A stretch of DNA of 9,281 nucleotides from NCBI GenBank assembly GCA_025929805.1, contig JAICPP010000127.1, positions 1 through 9,281 of the forward strand, given 5' to 3'. Origin of the DNA: Gemmatimonadales bacterium. GTDB taxonomy: Bacteria > Gemmatimonadota > Gemmatimonadetes > Gemmatimonadales > GWC2-71-9. Both the position numbers and the translations under genes were made by a program. Each line of letters begins with the position of its first letter. Positions within the stretch are counted from its first letter, which is position 1. Under the pieces are notes generated by a model. The model made no database searches. It was not told where the DNA came from and was given only the letters and a program-made list of their open reading frames with translations. Below are positions 6,570 to 9,281 of the stretch, piece by piece.

Positions 6570-6806
6570 ATGAACCCGAAAACTCGCCGTAAACTCGAGA
6601 TGGGCGCCCGAGCCCTCGAGTTCACTCGCGCCCACCGAAAAATCCGTACTACCTCGCGCGAATTGCCGGAGTTGCGGCAGAAGTTCAACTTCCGTCGGAG
6701 CGCCCGGAGCATGATAGCGGAAGCACAGAATCCGGGAGGTGGGACTGCGCTGCATCCGGCCGAGGAGCCATCGCCCCGCCCCGATGACCTCCCACCGGCG
6801 GCCTGA
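6570..6806 (+). CDS. short ORF, possibly a degenerate remnant of a small hypothetical protein
   Basis: This frame gives 78 residues. The start is well supported: AGGAG at 6558-6562 lies 7 bases before the ATG. The N terminus MNPKTRRKLEMGARALEFTR reads as an amphipathic basic helix and resembles, from memory, the beginning of small hypothetical proteins seen in Gemmatimonadota. After about residue 23 it loses any recognisable pattern and ends in a proline-rich low-complexity tail (HPAEEPSPRPDDLPPAA). A shift of one base at about 6638 would give PPKNPYYLARIAGV, so a frameshift is possible. It competes with an antiparallel minus-strand frame at 6462-6812, which lies tightly between the lipoprotein stop and the EthD-like start. 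Both cannot easily be true genes. I prefer the plus-strand reading because of its ribosome-binding site, but only weakly. Confidence 0.38.
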   Translation: MNPKTRRKLEMGARALEFTRAHRKIRTTSRELPELRQKFNFRRSARSMIAEAQNPGGGTALHPAEEPSPRPDDLPPAA

Positions 6807-6819
6807 GGCCATGGCCGAC

Positions 6820-7062
6820 CTAAGGGACGCTTCCGCTGCTGTCGGCTTCGCTCGCCAATACTGGCGGATGGTTGGTCAAACTGTCGACTGGTGGCCCGGC
6901 AGGTTCAGGGGATGGGAACCGGCCAGTCGTGGTCCAGCACGTTGTAGGGGAGCGAAACGAGCAGTCCGGATCGTCCTTCACAGCCGTGGAAGGCCGAGCA
7001 TTTCCAGCACAGCCAGGGAGGAACGCTATGAGATTCCCGACCAGAAGGAGTTGACGTAGCAA
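6820..7062 (-). CDS. small predicted lipoprotein with TTG start
   Basis: The start is a TTG at 7062, with a perfect AGGAGG 7 bases upstream; the product is 80 residues. Longer in-frame ATG starts (7131, 7107) would run through this site and bury the signal peptide. Residues 1-18 form a lipoprotein signal: a short basic start (MLRQ), a hydrophobic core (LLLVGNLIAF) and a lipobox LPGC with the lipidated cysteine at C18. Proline at -2 is tolerated though not the commonest residue. The mature part is polar and proline/serine-rich (PDCSFRSPTTCW; PSPEPAGPP) and has two further cysteines, C34 and C42, spaced to form a disulfide. I know no named family. It is divergent from the sensor kinase, with 108 bases between the two starts, so they may share a control region. 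Confidence 0.6.
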   Translation of the reverse strand: MLRQLLLVGNLIAFLPGCAGNARPSTAVKDDPDCSFRSPTTCWTTTGRFPSPEPAGPPVDSLTNHPPVLASEADSSGSVP

Positions 7063-7170
7063 GGTAAGTCCTCCTGTCTGTATGCGAACGTACCTCCGGA
7101 TCGTCATGAGTTTATGCTTTTGGAGGCTCACCGCCTAGATCGGAGCACTTTACTGACATGGCTGCACCGG
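7063..7170. promoter_or_regulatory. divergent intergenic region between the lipoprotein and sensor kinase genes
   Basis: These 108 bases separate two divergent starts and should contain both promoters. I see no -35/-10 pair that stands out on either strand. Apart from the lipoprotein ribosome-binding site there is a GGAGG at 7121-7125 and a GGAG at 7142-7145 on the plus strand. Neither is well spaced from an in-frame ATG of the kinase, though the second lies 7 bases before an in-frame CTG at 7153. Confidence 0.4.
7070..7075 (-). promoter_or_regulatory. ribosome binding site deciding the TTG start of the lipoprotein
   Basis: The minus strand reads GACAGGAGGACTTACC before TTG 7062. AGGAGG is the full Shine-Dalgarno core at the ideal spacing of 7 bases, and it sits exactly where the start gives a clean lipoprotein signal. 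Confidence 0.65.
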
Positions 7171-9281
7171 ATGACCTCCCGGGCTAGCACAACTCTAGCG
7201 CAGCTTGCTCGCTATCTGCTGACGGCTGCCCTGGTCGCGGCAGTCTACTACGCGGCCGCCCGGCTCGGTCTGCGCTATGCCTCGATCGGCCAGAGCGTCT
7301 CTCTGATCTGGCCCCCCACCGGAATCGCATTCGCCGCACTCACCTTGCTGGGCTACCGCTATTGGCCGGGAGTGGCCCTCGGCGCCTTTCTGGCAAACGC
7401 GGCGACACCGATTCCGCTCATTGCGGCGGCCGGCATTGCGGCGGGCAACACGCTGGAGGCGCTGGTGGCGGCGCATCTACTGCGCCGAATCGCGGGTGAC
7501 CGCCCCCGATTGGACGACCTGCGTCACGTACGAGCCCTCCTGATCGCGTCACTGATCGGCACCTTGTGCAGCGCGGTTGTCGGCTCCACCACGTTGCGGC
7601 TCGCCGGGGTGCTCCCGGTTGGAATACTCCAAACCACTGCCGTCTGGTGGATCGGTGATCTGCTCGGTGCGCTGATCATGGCCCCAGCGATCCTGGTCTG
7701 GGTCAGTCGACCGCGAGAGGATGGGTCTACTGGTCTGCTCGAGGTCGTGGCGATATGCATCGGCGCGCTCGCGGCCGCGGAGCTGGTACTCGGCCGATTC
7801 GTGCATCCGGGCGTCCTTCGCCAGGTGGATTACCACTACCTGCTATTCCCCTTCGTGATCTGGGCGGCGCTCCGGTTTGGTTCCCGCGGAACCGCCCTGA
7901 TGACACTCGGTGTGGCGACAGTCGCCGTGGTTCACACGGTGCGGGGCGGGGGTCCCTTCATCGGTGGAACCAGCATCACCACGCTCTTCGCAGTCGCCTC
8001 CTATCTCGCCGTCGTTGCTGTCACCGGGCTGGTGCTCGCCGCGGCGGTGCAATGGGAGCGGGACCAGGCGACCAGCGCCTTGGCCCACAGCCAGGAGCAG
8101 CTCCGGCACGCCCTCGATGCGGCACGCATGGGCACCTGGGTCTGGTCGGTAAACGACAACTCGCTGACCTGGGACGAGACCCTGCGCCGGCTCTACGGAC
8201 TTTCCCCGGACCAGAAGGTCTCCAGCTACGAGGAGTTTCTGGCCCTGATCCATCCGGACGACCGCGCCTTTGTCGCCGAATCAGTCCGCCGGGCGCTCGA
8301 GGAAGGAGGCGACCTGAACTACGAGTTCCGGGTGATTCTCCCCGATGGGCGGGTGCGCTGGATCGCGGACCAGGGTGAGGTGGGACGGGACGAAGAGGGT
8401 AAGCCGATCTATATGGGCGGAGTCTGTACTGACGTGACCGAACGGCGGACGAGCGAGGAACGGTTGCGACAGGCCCATCGCATGGAGTCGGTTGGGCGCC
8501 TGGCCGGCGGTGTTGCCCACGAAACCAACAACCAGATGAGCGTTGTCCTGGGAGCAGCCGAATTCATTCTGCAGCGCCGCGACATTCCCGAGGCGGTGCG
8601 GGCCGATGTGGAGTTCATCCAGAAGGCTGCCGAGCGCACCGCCGCCATCACCAGTCAGCTGCTTGCGTTCAGCCGCCGGCAAATCCTGCGACCCGAGATA
8701 CTGGACCTCAACCGGCTCCTGGCTGGATGGGAGCCAGTGCTCCGGCGCATCATGGGTGAGGATTACACAGTGCAGCTGCGCCTGCCAAAGGATCAGAGTT
8801 TCGTGCGAGCCGATCCTGGACAGCTGGAGCAGGTGCTCCTGAACCTGGCGCTGAATGCTCGCGACGCGATGCCACGAGGTGGTGTCCTCATGGTGGAGAC
8901 GTTCCACACCGAACTCACGAGCGACTATGCTCGACACAAGCCCGACACCTTGGTACGTCCGGGCGCTTACGCCGTGCTCGCCGTCTCCGACAGCGGCCAC
9001 GGCATGGACCGGGAGACGCTCAGCCACATCTTCGAGCCGTTCTTCACCACCAAGGGGTTGGGCAAGGGGACCGGGCTGGGTCTTTCCACTGTGTACGGTA
9101 TCGTCAAACAGTCTGAAGGATACGTGTGGGCCTATAGCGAGCCAGGGCACGGAACCACGTTCAAGATCTATCTGCCGTTGCGAAGCGGGGAGGTGGGTAA
9201 GGAACAGAAAGAAAGCGACCCACAGCTCTCCGGCCAGGGTGAGTGCATCCTGCTGGTAGAGGATGAAGCCCTGGTCCGCCA
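7171..9281 (+). CDS. MASE1-PAS hybrid sensor histidine kinase, 3' end cut off in the receiver domain
   Basis: The frame is open from 7060 to the right edge without a stop. From ATG 7171 it gives 703 complete codons. Residues about 12-290 are a MASE1 membrane sensor with about eight helices and the hallmark SVSLIWPPTGIAFAALTLLG. A PAS/PAC domain covers about 311-420, ending VTERR. The HisKA H-box is GGVAHETNNQMSVVLG with phospho-acceptor H450. The HATPase domain has N-box N558/N562 (NLALNARDA), G1 DSGHGMD at 607-613, F-box FEPFFTTKG from 621 and G2 GTGLGL at 633-638, so all ATP-binding motifs are intact. After a polar linker a receiver domain begins at about 690 (GECILLVEDEALVR, acidic pair E697/D698). 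The phospho-acceptor Asp lies beyond the window. It is an inner-membrane autokinase, and the ligand is unknown. The start is uncertain: no good Shine-Dalgarno precedes 7171, and an ATG at 7114 or CTG at 7153 is possible. Confidence 0.93.
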   Translation, partial: MTSRASTTLAQLARYLLTAALVAAVYYAAARLGLRYASIGQSVSLIWPPTGIAFAALTLLGYRYWPGVALGAFLANAATPIPLIAAAGIAAGNTLEALVAAHLLRRIAGDRPRLDDLRHVRALLIASLIGTLCSAVVGSTTLRLAGVLPVGILQTTAVWWIGDLLGALIMAPAILVWVSRPREDGSTGLLEVVAICIGALAAAELVLGRFVHPGVLRQVDYHYLLFPFVIWAALRFGSRGTALMTLGVATVAVVHTVRGGGPFIGGTSITTLFAVASYLAVVAVTGLVLAAAVQWERDQATSALAHSQEQLRHALDAARMGTWVWSVNDNSLTWDETLRRLYGLSPDQKVSSYEEFLALIHPDDRAFVAESVRRALEEGGDLNYEFRVILPDGRVRWIADQGEVGRDEEGKPIYMGGVCTDVTERRTSEERLRQAHRMESVGRLAGGVAHETNNQMSVVLGAAEFILQRRDIPEAVRADVEFIQKAAERTAAITSQLLAFSRRQILRPEILDLNRLLAGWEPVLRRIMGEDYTVQLRLPKDQSFVRADPGQLEQVLLNLALNARDAMPRGGVLMVETFHTELTSDYARHKPDTLVRPGAYAVLAVSDSGHGMDRETLSHIFEPFFTTKGLGKGTGLGLSTVYGIVKQSEGYVWAYSEPGHGTTFKIYLPLRSGEVGKEQKESDPQLSGQGECILLVEDEALVR

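Noticed and set aside
7755..8378. 207-codon plus-strand frame inside the sensor kinase
   Set aside because: It is a shifted frame of the MASE1-PAS coding region, and the kinase frame is continuous with clear motifs.
8281..9150. 289-codon minus-strand frame
   Set aside because: It is antisense to the PAS, HisKA and HATPase domains of the kinase, all of which are intact on the plus strand.

Overview
The window looks like chromosomal DNA from a GC-rich, soil- or sediment-type Gram-negative bacterium. Several traits point towards Gemmatimonadota or a similar phylum: secreted proteins with signal peptides, a lipoprotein, a MASE1 hybrid histidine kinase, and small proteins of a style I associate with that phylum. 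This is an inference from gene style, not a database match. I see no tRNA, rRNA, CRISPR array, insertion sequence or phage gene.

Layout: almost everything from 1 to about 7062 reads on the minus strand. In the order of transcription the genes are: a small lipoprotein (7062-6820); an EthD-like small protein (6468-6145); a polytopic membrane protein resembling GT87-type GT-C glycosyltransferases, with an odd soluble tail (6051-4855); a small two-helix membrane protein (4766-4503); a putative glycolipid-binding DUF1089 protein (4478-3834); a small membrane protein with a coiled coil (3767-3432); a DinB-fold protein (3401-2901); a large secreted six-hairpin glycosidase-like protein (2618-243); and the 5' part of a secreted amidohydrolase that leaves the window at its left edge (226-1). 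Only the last pair (16 bases apart) and the 4766-to-3401 group (gaps of 24, 66 and 30 bases) are close enough to suggest co-transcription. The plus strand carries a short, possibly degenerate ORF (6570-6806). It also carries, from 7171 to the right edge, a MASE1-PAS-HisKA-HATPase-REC hybrid sensor kinase cut off in its receiver domain.

Functional reading: the two exported proteins at the left could form a small catabolic unit for a glycoside or related substrate. The middle block mixes envelope or lipid-related proteins (GT87-like, DUF1089, small membrane proteins) with stand-alone enzyme-fold proteins (DinB, EthD), and no single pathway is evident. The kinase is divergent from the lipoprotein and probably belongs to a signalling unit that continues beyond the right edge.

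I did not find a clearly new multi-gene system. The items most worth a second look are the soluble tail on the GT87-like protein, the near-palindrome and possible leader ORF upstream of it, the TTG-started lipoprotein, and the conflict between antiparallel ORFs at 6462-6812.
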